Assembly: GCA_033239005.1 (NCBI GenBank)
Contig: BSQZ01000036.1
Coordinates: 1,660,001 to 1,724,000 of the forward strand
Source of the DNA: Lamellibrachia satsuma
Lineage: Eukaryota; Annelida; Polychaeta; Sabellida; Siboglinidae
Direction: 5' to 3'
Length of the DNA: 64,000 nucleotides
This document shows positions 23,805 to 37,719 of the stretch, piece by piece. Each line of letters opens with the position of its first letter. The stretch's first letter is position 1. The translations under genes and the position numbers were made by a program. The notes beneath the pieces were generated by a model. It saw nothing but the letters and a program-made list of their open reading frames with translations. It was not told where the DNA came from and made no database searches.

Positions 23805-24216
23805 TTGAAGGGCCTATTAATGTATAAGTATTAAAAGGTAACAAAAGTCATGGTTTTTGGCCTAAGCTCATATAAGAATGAAAAACATAACAATTTGCAA
23901 CAGCAATTAAGAATATCCTGCTAGCGGTTTACTGGGAAAACTATTCAAATCAGCCACAAGGACATGGTGAAAAGCCGTGCATGTGTCAGTCTGTATACCG
24001 ATATGCTACTATTTGTATACACCAGGATTAAATTTTTTTAAATTATACTTGGGTGGCTCTTGTGACACCGGCTATATTTTAACCTTAAAGGGAGTCTCCT
24101 GAACCATTATTTGATAGTTATATAATACTTGCATATTCTTTTATTTGTATACTTTTATATACTCAATTGTTAAGAGATATGTATGCATATGGGTCAAATA
24201 AAGTACATATGTCTGT

Positions 24217-24286
24217 ATGCATGTTTGTCTGTCTGTCTGTCTGTCTGGCTGCCTGCCTGCCTGTCTGTCTGTCTGTCTGTCTGTCA
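24217..24286. repeat. TGTC microsatellite
   Basis: TCTG/TGCC tetranucleotide units. Confidence 0.9.
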
Positions 24287-24578
24287 TGTTGTTTGCGTTT
24301 AAACTCAACTTATGCTACATATTGTGTACTTCTATACATATCCGCCGGCTCTTAATACGTCACCGCGAAAATCTAGGCTCGCCGATTTCCTCAAACTTGT
24401 AGCCGCTTATTGGTCTCGCTGGTTAACGTGTCATCCCCCAGCATAATTGAGAAGAATCTCCCATTTTTAGATCAAATTATGAGAAAACCACTAGCGTGAT
24501 ATTCTTTATTGTAGTTGCAAATAGTTTTTTTTCTCTTTTAGGTGCATTAGCCCCAAAATTACGATTTTTTGCATATGC

Positions 24579-24704
<126 letters not shown>

Positions 24705-25305
24705 TAATTTGCTTCGTCGACATTGATGCTATATTGATTATCGACGTGAGACTGAGATTATAGTAATGTCACTCTGTCTCAAGCCGATAATCAGTTACTG
24801 TTAACAATGAAATGATGCACAGGAACATCCTCTATAGTTCTACCAATCGATTAAGCCAATAATATTGCGAGCTAATCTTCACCAAGATTATCATAGATGC
24901 TGCCTGCGAGGATCTGCAGAGTATATTATTCTTAGTTGCAGATAGTACGTTAGGTGCAGTGTCCCCCTCTGTTGGATACTGCTGTATAGAAGTTTAAAGT
25001 AATAATTGTCCTATAGAGGGCCAATAATCACAGTTGATTGGTTATAATATTGTAATATTTTGTTTGACATTCATATTTTCTGACAATAATAAAATATATT
25101 CTATAGCTTGTGAACATGGATATTATATTATGATTCATTTATAGGTAAAAAGTTAAATAATATTCCACATCCTAATATTTCAGATCAATTGCGACTTTGG
25201 TTGTTCCGCAGCAAGGAGAAGCTCATATTATCGTTCAAAAGATATACGTGAAGAATCGAGTCCTTCCATCTGCCTTACATCATATCTCATTCAGTTGTGT
25301 TTACA

Positions 25306-28300
25306 ATGGCGACGAAGAAGAAAGCTGTTGATAAAATCACAAAGGAGGCAACGTTGATGACTACGTTTCTAAAATCAATCACTGCTTCTTCGAGCTGGCC
25401 AGATAAGGTACTAAAGATACCCGGGGCCGGCGAATGCCTTCCCTATCCTCCCCCAGAAGTCGGAACCCGTTGGCACTGTGATTGTCACCACACTGTCATT
25501 GGTCCGCAGTAGAATCGTAGTCGTAGAGGGGTGTGACAATAAGTTGAAGGTGGGATGTTGGCCCTAAAAATTATGTAAGGTTGGCCTCAAAAACATGTGC
25601 CCAGGTGGGAGAGAGGTTGGGACCACTGCCACTCGCCTCGGCCTCGTATACTGGGTTTTTTTAGTTTTCACGTTATATTAAGTTCTGCCGTTTTCAAACA
25701 AATCTGAAAAAAATATGTGAGCAAGAGATCAATATTCCTAAATTGGTAACAGTTATTTCATTGATTGAGTGCAAACATATTGTTAGAATTATATAGAAAC
25801 GTTTTTAGTAAAATACTTAAAATTATCAAACAACGAGAACATGTTTTGCAAAGAGGCGATCCATGGAATTAGCTTTGCAGCTATGTAAGCAGGGTTGTGC
25901 AGGCCCTTAGGCTTAGATTTACTGCTGGAACAAATACAGAGTCAGAGTCAGTGTTGTTCTATTTACAAGTACCCCTCTAATTACAGCACCTGGGAAGATG
26001 GGGCTGCTTCTGTAGTGGCACCTACAATGAAACAATTGTAGTCACTTAGAAATCAAAGAGGCTCTTTAAAAACACCTTATTTACATATTGGCTACTGCAT
26101 AGGATACTACTATTTACTAGATTTATTTTTCAGAAAACAGTTAAACTGCTGTTGCCTTCTTGAGTAATGATCTGGATAATCTAAACCTGCTATACACATT
26201 CATCATAGACAGGATGATGCTTATTTGTTACGTTGCTACCATAATATTTTGTTGTGATGGGTTTTTTAATAATTCTTGCAGTGGTCATATCATTTCTTTA
26301 TTTTAAAGTTTTATGCCCATCTTTTAAAAGTAAGTTTACTCCATTATTTTTACAAATATTCCTTTAAAATCCTTTCCTGTTTTCATGATAGGATAAAATA
26401 AAAAAATTTCTGAAATTGTAACCAATTATTTCTTACTTCTGAGTTTTTTGCGAACATGTATAAATTTGACCAGCTGAAAAGTTGACTCTGCTTACTTGCC
26501 AGTCTTTTTCTAGGACTAATTCGGGTAGGTCCCAACATTCCTCTAAAGTCCTTAGAAGTCCATAAAAAATGTTTAAATTGCTTTAGTTTTGTAAAAAAAA
26601 ATTTTTTTACTTTTTATAGGGTGGTATGGTGACTGCTTTTGCTGAATATGTGTGAATTTAACATTATGAAATTTCTCTCATTTGTAGGATGAATTCTTGG
26701 ATGTTGTTTATTGGATGCGGCAGATCATGGGCTTGGCGTTGGGCTTAACTTGGGGTATCATCCCATTGAATGGCATCCTAGCTATTTTACTGTAAGTTGA
26801 CTGGAAGTTTTTACTCTCAAGATAAGGCTTAGGGTCAATTACATTGGAATTGAAGTGCCAATTCCAATTCCAGAATTGTAATTAGAATTGAAACACCAGT
26901 TCTGGTATTGTAATTGCCTAATTGGTGTTTTGTTTTAAAGGTAATTGGTGTCACGTGTTACCGCATGGTGCGTGGAATCAAGGACTTGGACTGGTAAATT
27001 GTGAATACTGATTAGTCAAATTGTCTCAAAATTGTTACCGCGTGCTGCGTGGAATCAAGGACTTGGACTGGTAAAATGTGAAGACCGATTAGTCAATAGC
27101 TGGAATGTATAATATATATGTCAATAAACTTCCTGTCATTTTTGTAAAAAAATCATGAAATAAAACTAAGTTTAAGATTTATTTTTGTTTGTAGTTTGAT
27201 TTAATATATACAATGTACATGTGTTTTATAATAACAGAATCTTCAGTGTGCCTTTGGACAGGGATAGCTTTAAGGCAATTTGAGGCAGTTTGAGGCAGTT
27301 TTAACCACTTTAGGGCAGTTTGCGGCACATGCCATGCCAAAAACAGGTTTAAGGCCGCCTTAAACCCAACCCTGATTGGTGAAAATGTAATTGGTATTTT
27401 CAATTACGTTTTCAATTACAATATGTTGCATATGTCATACCATATTCGCCCTAATAAGTGTACACCCCCATTTTTAAAAAATCCAGGTTGCATGTTTGCA
27501 TGTCCCAACTTTGTGCATCATAGCATCATACAAAAATGAGGCATTTATTCAACCTTGCATATGCAAATCACAAAAAAAATCCCACTTGTGTCTAATTGAC
27601 AAAACGAAGCTTGGCCATTATGTTATCAATATTAATAAATATACTGTCACACTGAACAATTATATCGATCAGCGGTTGGGGAGGCCGATCGAATCGAATT
27701 CCCGTTTTATACAATTTCTGACTTTAAATATACTACATAAATAAAGATTATAGAATATTAATAATACTATTACATTGTCAGTGTAGATGTACTTACAAAA
27801 CATGAGAGTTAGACAGTTCTTGTCATTTTAACAATTCCATTCGTAAACAGTGGGTTCGGTATGCTAATGAACTATGGACTATACGTTTTTAGTTGCCGAC
27901 AAAATGTTACCCTATTTCCGGCTGACTTGAGTCAGTTAACGCTAATAGTAATGGGAAGTGTGCTCCACAGATCTAGTCTATAGCGTTCTGTTGTTAACCC
28001 TGAAACTAATATGTGATTGTGAGAGGTACTGGCATGTCGTTGTTTTGGACAGTTCTTTCAACAAGCACACTTGAATTACATTGCTGATTTAGAACCAGTG
28101 ACAACGTAGTTTTTTCAGTCATTGGTTTTACATCATCGTCATCGATTTCACGGCATTTTTAGGTTTAATTGGAATTGATATTTGTAATTGGTGTGAAATT
28201 GGAAGTGATAATATAATTACATGGTTTTGGACACAAGCGCTGACTTTTTAAAAAGTCTACTTGGTTAAAAAAATTGTGATCCAGTCTGGGGGTAGTTTAC

Positions 28301-31300
28301 AGACACAAGAAGTGATCCTAAAGTTACCCCTTTTATCCAGCAGTTTTCACAACGATCATGGATACCTGGCGGTCAAGAGAGAACGGGCAATCATGTCAGT
28401 GTTGGAAAGGAATTGTTGCCGTTTATCTCTGCATGTGCATTTCTCTGTTCTGTTTCAGTTTCTTTGTCATCAACTGCCTGATCATCTACCTCTATTACAA
28501 CACCTTCCAGCAAGTCGATGAGGAAGAGTTTGGCGGCGTAGGCGAAATCTTAAAAGAAGGACTCATGACGTCATTCGCAACGTTCCTCGTATGTATCTCA
28601 CATGTAGTAAACTGGTCTGACCAGTATCACAGTTTTTATTTTAGTAACAGTTTTTTGTTTTATTATGTTCATTAAATAGCTTAACCAGTTATCTAGGTCC
28701 AGTCGCCTTTGTGATTCCAAAAAAATAATTGCATAAAAAACATGAACAACCCAACTAATTACATAGAACACTTCTAAACATGTTGTGCACTTTTACAGGG
28801 GTCTTAGCAATCTACAAAAGCACGTTTTTTTTTTTTAAAGGCATAAACAAATGTACAAGTTTATCGACATTTCAAGTAGTGTAATATCTGATTAACTTGA
28901 GGTGTTTTATCAAAGGCGCACTCTTCACAAAACTCATTTATTTGTTATCACCTGTAAAATAATAAGTACTCTTATTTGTTAAATAACACAAAAAATGCAT
29001 TGAGTAAGCATTTTTTATCAGGCATACAAAAAGGACATCACATAAATCAGTATAATGTCAGCCAGGTAAATGCACAAACCGACCACTGCACCTTTTGAAC
29101 GAAAGCATATGTGAATGATATAGTGACACAGGACTGTGTCTAGTGACACAGGACTGTGTCACCTGTTGTTAGATTAATAAGGAGTTGATTTTATCATGGT
29201 GAAATATACATAAACTCAGATAGAGCAGAATCATAATGTAAATCAGTTCCTTAAAGTTGAAAACAGCAAAAATTAAAAAAGCTTATCCATAGGTCATTGA
29301 AATTGTGACAAACGCTACAAATGATTTTGACATTCTTTCGATATGATAATTAGATCTTAATCAAACGAAGTAGCATATAACGTAAATCTTATGATTCTGG
29401 TGACCAGCGACTCTGGATCACAGACTAATAGTGCCACATTGCATGTGATTTCTTGTTACTGTAAAATAACCTAGACACATATCACATAAAGAAAACACCG
29501 CTTGGTTATCTAATACCAGGAACTGTATTCGTTTTAACAAGGCTTGTATTAACAGTGTTGTTGGCGCCATGCAAAAAAGCACGATTTTGAACTGCATATG
29601 TGATCGTAATTCTTGCATTATTACAAAGTAAATCAGAATCAGATAACTTAAATTTTTCATATCCAAGGTGTGTTTAATTTACCTGGTAGAGGCTTTAGTC
29701 AACGTATCACATTGACTTTATCAGTAGCGATGACGCTGTATGGCATCATCATACACGTGAGGTAGTTTGTAATTGCCATTATCTCTGTTGATGGGTGTTC
29801 TAGCTTTCCTGATCCAGATGGCTTCTTTGATGTTCTCTGATTGCCAACCGAAAAACTGGAAACGATATGTGGACGAGGTAATTTGCCTGGTACACACAGG
29901 AAAGGCAAAGAAATTACAACAACACATGAACACTGTAGACCCCATAGGGAGCATCGTTTTCACGCGGGAAGATGAAGAGAACAACAGCATGCCCTTCTTG
30001 GATGCAAAGTTCACCAGAAAGGAAGATGGCAGTGTGAAGTCTACAGTGTACAGGAAGAAGACGCACACCGACCAATACTTGAACTTTGCGTCCCACCACC
30101 CCAAAGATCAGAAGTTAGGAGTGGTCAGAACCTTTATGAACAGGTGTGAGACGATAACTTCAGAGGAGGGGGACAAGAAGGAAGAGGTGAAACACTTGAG
30201 AGAAGCTCTAAGAGTATGTGGCTATCCGTCCTGGGCCTTGAACAAGGTGACAGCAGTAAGAAGAAAAAGAACAAGAAAAAACAAATGACAGAAATTACAG
30301 GAGCCAAGTAGTCATCCCATACGTAGAGGGGGTCTCAGAGAGAGTACATCGAGTACTGAAGAAATATGGAGTAGCAACAGCCATGCGTCCCCACACCACC
30401 CTCAGGCGCTTGTTGGTACATCCCAAGGACAAAGTAGAGCTAGAAGAACAGGGTGAACTGGTGTACCAAATACCATGCAAGAACTGTGGTGCTGAGTACA
30501 TTGGGGAGACAGGAAGACTACTAAAAACACGACTGCAGGAACATAGAAAGGATGTAGACAACACGAAAAAAGAGAAATACACAAGGAGCGGGGAAAAAAG
30601 ATTGATGTCTACCTTCAATAAATCTGCCCGTACAGACCATGTGACAACTGAAAACCACATCATAGACTGGGAGGGAGTGAACATTGTAGACAAGGAACCC
30701 AACCGAAGAATCCGGCACATCAAAGAAGCCATCTGGATCAGGAAAGCTAGAACACCCATCAACAGAGACGAGTGCAACCTCACGTGTACGATGACGCCAT
30801 TCAGCGTCATCGGTACTGATGAAGTCAACGTGATATGTTGACGACAGGAAAATTAAACACACCTTGGATATGAAAAATTAAAGTTATCTGATTTGAAAAT
30901 GAACTATCCTGAAGAATGTTCAGTAATTTTTTTCAAAAGAGTCTTGTTCTTTCTAGCCTTGCCCTTATAATATTTTGGACTAGCCCAGAAAATTAATTGT
31001 TAACTTGATTTAAATGAACTAATTTACTTTTAGTTGTAATTTAATTTAAGGAATTGATGGAAAATTGTAATTTGATTTATAAGAAATGTATCTGTAATTT
31101 AATTTATTATTAAAGAAATTGAGAGGTAATGGTCTTTTTTTATAAATGAACTTTGAAAATGTATTGCCCCACGTCTGATTGGCAAAAATATAATTGATAA
31201 TGCAGCAAACTACAATAAGAGTAAATTAACATTTCTGACCGTGAGGGAAGATATGTATATTGAGTATACAAGAGTGTGTGTGCATAATTTGCAATGAAAA

Positions 31301-33773
31301 AGGAATTTACATACCTTCTGTTTACACATATCTACAGTCTGGGCCACTGAAGTAAGACCACCACAGATAAACAACGTTTGTGTCCAACGATGAATAGTGC
31401 ACATGATGCTTGTTGTTCATTCAAAACATTGGGCTAGTTGATGCACCAACAATACTGCTAGTTTGTGCTTGCAAGCTGTTATGATGAGTAAGCTTTTAGT
31501 AACTTACTCATCATCATAAAAACCTACTCATCATTTATCCGAGAAACCCAGATATTTAAATGAGCAAGACTGTACATGTAATGAGTATTTAGGCAGAACA
31601 CAGGGAGGAAGAGATATTTCCCCAGACACGTGGGATGTCATTTGTTCTGTATACATAGCGTCTGTATTCATTCCGGTATTGATTGATCCTAATATTGATT
31701 CTGTCCTCCAGCTTCAGCTGATGTGCATACAGTAACAACTGATTCCACCTAAATGAAATTCTGTAAACATGCATTGCAGAAAGTAAATTGTTGCTGCCCG
31801 CTGTAAGATTGTTTCGCAAACTGCATTTGTCAGCTAGCAGGTGTTATTTGTCAGCTAGCAGGTGTTATTTATCAGCTAGCAGGTGTTATTTTTGTAGTAC
31901 TTATTTAGTGGCCACATGCATGTCAGTAGCAGAGTTTAAAATATTCCTTGGGACAAATCTAGATGGAGGACTATCCTGGTGAGAAATCATAAAATATGAA
32001 CTTTACTGAAGACAAAGATCGCTTATACATTAAGCTAACAATCAATTACATGTCATGTTTAAGTTCAATTGCAATTACACTCATAATTTTCCAAATCCAT
32101 TTCAATTAATATTAGACTTAACAAGATTGCCACCCTAAACAACAAGTTCCAGATGGCAAGTGGGCAAGGAAGCCATTGGCTTATAGACTATTTCAATTAC
32201 AATTACATTATGCAGAACCAAATATATTCAGCATTTGTGAAATATGTATTTTTGCACATTTTGCTGAATATCAATATTTTGTACACAACTGATAAACTAT
32301 TATAACTTTAATGTTTGTACATTTTGTTGAATTGTGACTTTGAATTATGCTAAATAAAAAGATAGCCGTTTAAAACTAATTTTATTATATAAAAATACAC
32401 TACAGTATCCAGGCATAATCCTACAGGACATATTCCTTACAGACAAAATCTCACAATATGAAAAGTTAACAAAATCCCACAGAACAAAATACAACAATGT
32501 GAAAATTGGAAAAAAAATCCCAAAAGGCCCATTCCCAAAATTTATTTGTAGTTCTCTAAGCATGCTTTCTAGTTTTGCAGACATTTATCTGTGTTCATTT
32601 CTTAAATTTTTCTTCAAAAAATACTAAAAATAGGGTATGATGTGTTTACTTTGAGGTTGTAGCTCCTGCTCTAAGCTAACAAATTCTTAATTGGTCTGCC
32701 CTTTGCTTTGTGTGACCTTTCTCCAATCCACCACAACACGAGGGGTGTAATTGGCTTGCTAACTCTGCAATGTTTCACTGAGCTGATATTTTCTGAAGCA
32801 ATATCAGGCTACAGGTCTTGCCATATTGTTTGAAATCCAGCTTAGCCTTTGTCTGACAATGTCTGTGCACTGTTTATTGCTTCCTGGCTGCCAACTTATT
32901 GAAAAGGCTAATCGCTAAGGCTACCCACCACTAGCACCAGGAACCAGTACCCACTAGACAGTGAATACTGTAACTTAAATATAAATATATAAGCAGGTGT
33001 TATTATTAGTCTTGATTTTCAGCTGATGTGAGACTTGAAATTATATTTTTATTGACAGTTTGTTCAGGTAGTTTGTGATATGAAATGTACCGTAATTGAT
33101 TATAATTGAAATAAATTGTCAATTATACAAAATATAACAATTACAATTACAGCAAAATTTCAAAACCATAATCAATTACAATGACACAATTTTGCTGTAA
33201 TCAATTACAATTACATAATTCGACCCAGCCCTGGTATTACCTTTGTTTGATTACTTTATAAATTAATTGGCTACAAATGCATTTTCAGTGCAGAAAGTCA
33301 GCTGGGACAGGCTGTTTTGGTCCACCATGCTTAACAAATGACCAACCTTAGAAATAAATTTGACAAAATGCCATATAACCCCAGTGGTGTCTAGTGTAGA
33401 ACATCTGAAAAGTGGTGCCAACTTTGTGACACCAAATGGCGACACAAGTTACAATAATTATGGATCCTGCTGATTGAAAAAAGGGATGAACACTAATCAT
33501 GGCTTAATAGGTCGAATACAGTATCTTGACTGGACACCCTTTAATTTTAAGTGATAAATACTATTAGTATAATTTTTTGGCAAAATCCCTCCTTGGGCAT
33601 ATATAATATAATAATATACACCTGCTTGCCTGCCTATGCCAATGACTATAAGGCACCACAAAATTTACAACTGTCTAAGGTAAGAAACAATTAGTCTTCT
33701 ACTGACCCAACAACTTTCTCTTCTGTTACAGGTGTCTTGGATAATCCTGTTCTCAGCCATACATCACAGCTGA
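25306..33773 (+). CDS. RAB5IF: RAB5IF / C20orf24 homologue (OPTI, RCAF1), complete in four exons
   Basis: Exons 25306-25407, 26688-26791, 28459-28588 and 33732-33773 join in consistent phases (0, 2, 0) to give 125 residues. All introns are GT-AG. The family is a small two-helix membrane protein. In mammals it is reported as a respirasome assembly factor and, with TMCO1, as part of the ER multipass translocon. Matching features are DEFLDVVYWMRQIMGLALG (exon 2), a first hydrophobic segment LTWGIIPLNGILAILL, a second segment FFVINCLIIYLYY, the acidic QVDEEEFGGVGEILKEG motif with GLMTSFATFL, and the short last exon VSWIILFSAIHHS. The start ATG sits in ACAATGG; an in-frame upstream GTG is not needed. 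Length is close to the vertebrate protein. Intron 3 (5.1 kb) contains a Penelope-like element. Confidence 0.92.
26958..27112. repeat. 77-bp tandem duplication in RAB5IF intron 2
   Basis: Two copies of a unit starting TTACCGC and including GTGGAATCAAGGACTTGGAC, with a few substitutions. The flanks are rich in AATTACAATTAC-like sequence, which recurs through this intron and the next. Confidence 0.85.
29636..30893 (+). mobile_element. Penelope-like element, truncated, with GIY-YIG endonuclease and inverted terminal copies
   Basis: The left end (29636-29833) is the inverse complement of the right end (30717-30893). It carries, in reverse, the last coding codons and the tail ACACACCTTGGATATGAA. 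Between them lies the end of a Penelope-type reverse transcriptase: motif C region KRYVDEVICLV near 29855, then MPFLDAKFTRKEDGSVKSTV and the thumb-like QYLNFASHHP. After a frameshift near 30288 comes the GIY-YIG endonuclease, VYQIPCKNCGAEYIGETGR followed by KTRLQEH. The expected YxDD is YVDE here, and the N-terminal part of the RT is missing, so the copy is inactive. It lies in RAB5IF intron 3 on the gene's strand. Confidence 0.88.
31833..31893. repeat. 22-bp unit, three copies
   Basis: TGTCAGCTAGCAGGTGTTAT-type units repeated three times in RAB5IF intron 3. Confidence 0.85.
32115..32192 (-). mobile_element. LINE 3' tail fragment, second copy
   Basis: The reverse complement matches the tail at 4914-4980, sharing AAGCCAATGGCTTCCTTG and ACTTGCCATCTGGAACTT. 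It is a 5'-truncated copy in RAB5IF intron 3. Confidence 0.75.
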
Positions 33774-34690
33774 GAGCAAGCTGCAGCAGACAGAAAACTA
33801 TTGACACGCTGAAGAAACAAAACATCGCACATTGGCAAGAACCTGAAGAAAAACACAGAGAAGAAACACGTCCCTGTGTTTGCTGCCTCTCTCTCTCTCA
33901 TGATTTGTCATCTTATAGCCTCTGGTTCTTAGGCAAACAGTGGAGACAAAACGACAAGTTGTATTAATGGTGGCGTTGTCAGTCACTGCAGTAACAGATC
34001 AGATGCTACTTGATGTTGTCATAGGATGGAAGCCAGATGTAATATTCAAAAAGATTCTGCCCGAAGCATTTCTTTCCATTTCATTGCATCCATAGATTAC
34101 GGTACAGTCGGCTGCAGCAGAGGCCTGGGCTTGTTGTAGCAATGGTATGTTGTAACACATTTTATTTTGTGAATATATCTGCCTTGAAAACAATGTATAC
34201 AAAAAGTTTACAACTCTTTCATATGTGCTGTAAATTTGAGTGTTATTGGCTGGAAGATCTTAACAAGTTACCTGGGGTAATGATTGTTGCAGTTTATCTT
34301 GTATAGTTAGCCTTGATCTCCCCTACCGTACAAAATGGTGTCTCATGTCGTGTCCACTGTAGGCTCACTGAAAACGGTAGACAAAAGTGTACAGACTGAC
34401 TATGTGGACAGCTGTGAGACACACACAATGTATACTGATGATGCTAACAAGCATTGAAGGTGTATATATATTAAAGAATAATCGTCATACGTGGCTGTGT
34501 TACGTTTTTTATATTTTTAATAATATGCGTCTTTGTGTACAATGGAAAGTGTCTTGCGGTCGATGTCTCGTGATTGTCGCACATGACTAGGCATCATCAA
34601 GTGAAAGTTGACTAGTTGCCATCATTGCATTTCACTTGCACTATAATGGTTTAGTGACAAAGAAACACTCTCTCCATCTCAACTCTCTCC
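33774..34690. other. RAB5IF 3' flank, no further gene recognised
   Basis: Unique AT-rich sequence follows the RAB5IF stop. A weak ATTAAA lies near 34470. No supported ORF. Confidence 0.4.
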
Positions 34691-34699
34691 CACTCTCCC

Positions 34700-34999
<300 letters not shown>

Positions 35000-35270
35000 A
35001 CTTCAATGAGTTGAAAGTATCTGCTCTAACCTCCTGAATAATTCGCCTGTAGTTCTTAACTATGTCAGTTGTGCCCTCCCTCTTTGTTCCTACATGCACT
35101 AGAATAAACACAGGACTCTCCGCCCATTAACTAACGTGCTCCATTCTTGCCCCCATGAAACAAACTACCACGCCATTACCCACATTCAGTGCTTTGTCTG
35201 TCTCTCTAACTATAGAGTCCCCCACAAACACCCTCGCTTTCCTAGTAACACCCTCTATCACTACCACAGA
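35000..35270 (-). pseudogene. SGNH-hydrolase-like fragment of LINE origin
   Basis: The minus strand reads RKARVFVGDSIVRETDK, then VVVCFMGARMEHVS, a stop codon, then FILVHVGTKREGTT and VKNYRRIIQEVRAD. The GDS block and the VHVGT block, at this spacing, are landmarks of the SGNH/OSK-type hydrolase domain found in some CR1-like retrotransposon ORFs. The residue after VHVGT is Lys instead of the usual Asn, and an in-frame TAA interrupts the frame, so it is a decayed copy. Its downstream side merges into the CT tract. Confidence 0.6.
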
Positions 35271-35443
35271 GTAGTGACCGGAGGGAAAGGGGTAGATAAC
35301 CAGGAGACAGGAGGCAAAGATGACATGTTGTCAGGCGTGGTGCCAAGTGGAACGACTGCAGGACAGAATATGACAAGCCAGAACCTTGTGAAAATAGATC
35401 TGCATCTAGTCTTTCTTGTATATTTGTTAAAAGAGCTAGAAAG

Positions 35444-36668
35444 CAGCAATGTTATCAGTGTCCCTGAGACTGGCCGGGTCCTCTAGACCGATGTTATCAG
35501 TGTCCCTGAGACTGGCCGGGTCCTCTAGACCGATGTTATCAATGTCCCTGAGACTAGCCAGGTCAGCTAGACCGATGTTATCAATGTCGCTGAGACTGGC
35601 TGGGTCGACTAGACCGATGTTATCAATGTCCATGAAACTAACCGGATCGACTAGACCGATGTTATCAATGTCGCTGAGACAGGCCGGGTCGACTAGACCG
35701 ATTGTTATCAATGTTGCTGAGACTGGCCGGGTCGGCTAGGCCAATGTTATCAATGTCGCTGAGACTGGCCGGGTCGACTAGACCGATGTTATCAATGCCA
35801 CTGAGATTGGCCGGGTCGATTAGACCGATGTTATCAATGTCGCTGAGACTGGCTGGGTTGGCTAGACCGATGTTATCAATGTCCCTGAAACTGACCGGGT
35901 CGACTAGACTGATGTTATCAATATCCGTGAAACTGACTGGGTCGGCTAGACCGATGTTATCAATGTCCCTGAAACTGACTGGGTCGGCTAGACCGATGTT
36001 ATCAATGTCCCTGAGATTGGCCGGGTCAACTAGACCGATGTTATCAATGTCCCTGAGACTGGTCGGGTCAACTAGACTGATGTTATCAATGTCCCTGAGA
36101 TTAGCCGGGTCTGCTAGACCGATGTTATCAATGTCCCTGAAAATGACCGGGTCGACTAGACCGATGTTATCAATGTCCCTGAGACTAACCGGGTCAGCTA
36201 GACCGATGTTATCAATGTCCCTGAGACAGGCCGTGTCGGCTAGACCGCTGTTATCAATGTCCCTGAGAATAACCGGGTCAACTAGACCGATGTTATCAAT
36301 GTCCCTGAGACTGGCCGGGTCAGCTAGACCGATGTTATCAATGTCCCTGAGACTAACCGGGTCAACTAGACCGATGTTATCAATGTACCTGAGACTGGCC
36401 GGGTCGGCTAGACCGATGTTATCAATGTCCCTGAGACTGGCCGGGTCAACTAGACCGATGTTATCAATGTCCCTGAGACTAACCGGGTCAACTAGACCGA
36501 TGTTATCAATGTCCCTGAGACTAACCGGGTCAGCTAGACCGATGTTATCAATGTCCCTGAGACTAACCGGGTCCTCTAGACCGATGTTATCAATGTCCCT
36601 GAGACTGGCCGGGTCAGCTAGACCGATGTTATCAATGTCCCTGAGACTGTCCGGGTCGGTTAGAACGA
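35444..36668. repeat. 42-bp minisatellite, about 29 units
   Basis: Units of GACCGATGTTATCAATGTCC plus CTGAGACTGGCCGGGTCGACTA vary by substitution. Because 42 is divisible by three, both strands stay open for over 340 codons (minus unit DIDNIGLADPASLR; plus unit MLSMSLRLAGSTRP). One extra base near 35700 shifts the frame. Between-unit changes are largely amino-acid altering (A/V, S/N, L/F), which argues against coding. Confidence 0.95.
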
Positions 36669-36754
36669 TGCCTCTGACGGCAGCCCACGCCATGTTCTGT
36701 TCACAGACAGCAGCTCGCGCACGTAGTAATACGATCTATCAGTTTGCTCAATGA

Positions 36755-37428
36755 CACCCTCATTTGTGGTAAACATATCGATTTTTAATTATGTACAAGT
36801 GCTGTGCGTAATACATTAGTAGCCACCGTCAATTCATTTTCCACCCATCAGTTGGAAGTCACAGACAGACTACTGAGTGTGTCTTCTTGGTGGAATTTAT
36901 ATCCACTTTGTCTCCGTCATTCAGGTCGCGATTGTTTCTTTTAGTTATCCAGTCATGTAAAATGTGTGCCAATTGGTCATTTGACCCTATTAAATGAAGA
37001 CAACACTTTATCGTATGTTCATATTTTTTATCAATCAATCAATACATTCAAAAGTTTTTAAAATGTGTCTACTTGAAGTTTTGACATCTATACAGAGCAA
37101 TGTAGAGTGTCACGCGTATTATCTGAACTTGTGACAGTAAAAATGTTACACTGCTTGCAACATCGTAAGTGTATCCGTACATAATCACATCGTCAGTGAA
37201 ATGGAGACGCGGTGAATTGTTTTATCTCTATGTCCTGCAAAGACTTGTCCCTAGTTCTTGTTGCCTCTTCCATCTACGATAGAATCTGTCCAAATTCATT
37301 CTCCGTCAACCGGGCGATGACTGGGCCCGCAGAACTTGATTGTTGGTGACAGTAATGGTTTAACCAGAAGAATGACGACGATGTTGAGATGCTGCACAAC
37401 ATGCTCGCCGCCAGGGTTTCTGACTATG
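36755..37428. other. Repeat-poor intergenic stretch, nothing recognised
   Basis: No ORF, RNA gene or repeat that I can support. Confidence 0.4.
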
Positions 37429-37655
37429 TCAGTACCCTTTTGGTTGTGAACCCTTCGTCGCTGGCCGGACGGGTAACGATAGGAATTTCATGGAAACGCT
37501 CTTTGGAGTTTGGGCGTGGGCACGTCTCAGCCTTCTGGTTCCCAAAGACACGTCGACTAATGTAGAATAGTGTGTAGGATATAGTGTAGGCCAGGGGTCG
37601 GCAACCTTTTTGAATGGAGGGCCAAATAATTGACTTTGAATAGTTTAGCGGGCCA

Positions 37656-37719
<64 letters not shown>

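Noticed and set aside
25400..25650. A transposon end resembling GTTGGGACCACTGCC after RAB5IF exon 1
   Set aside because: It resembles an inverted CAGTGGTCCCAAC terminus, but I could not find the opposite end or a target-site duplication.
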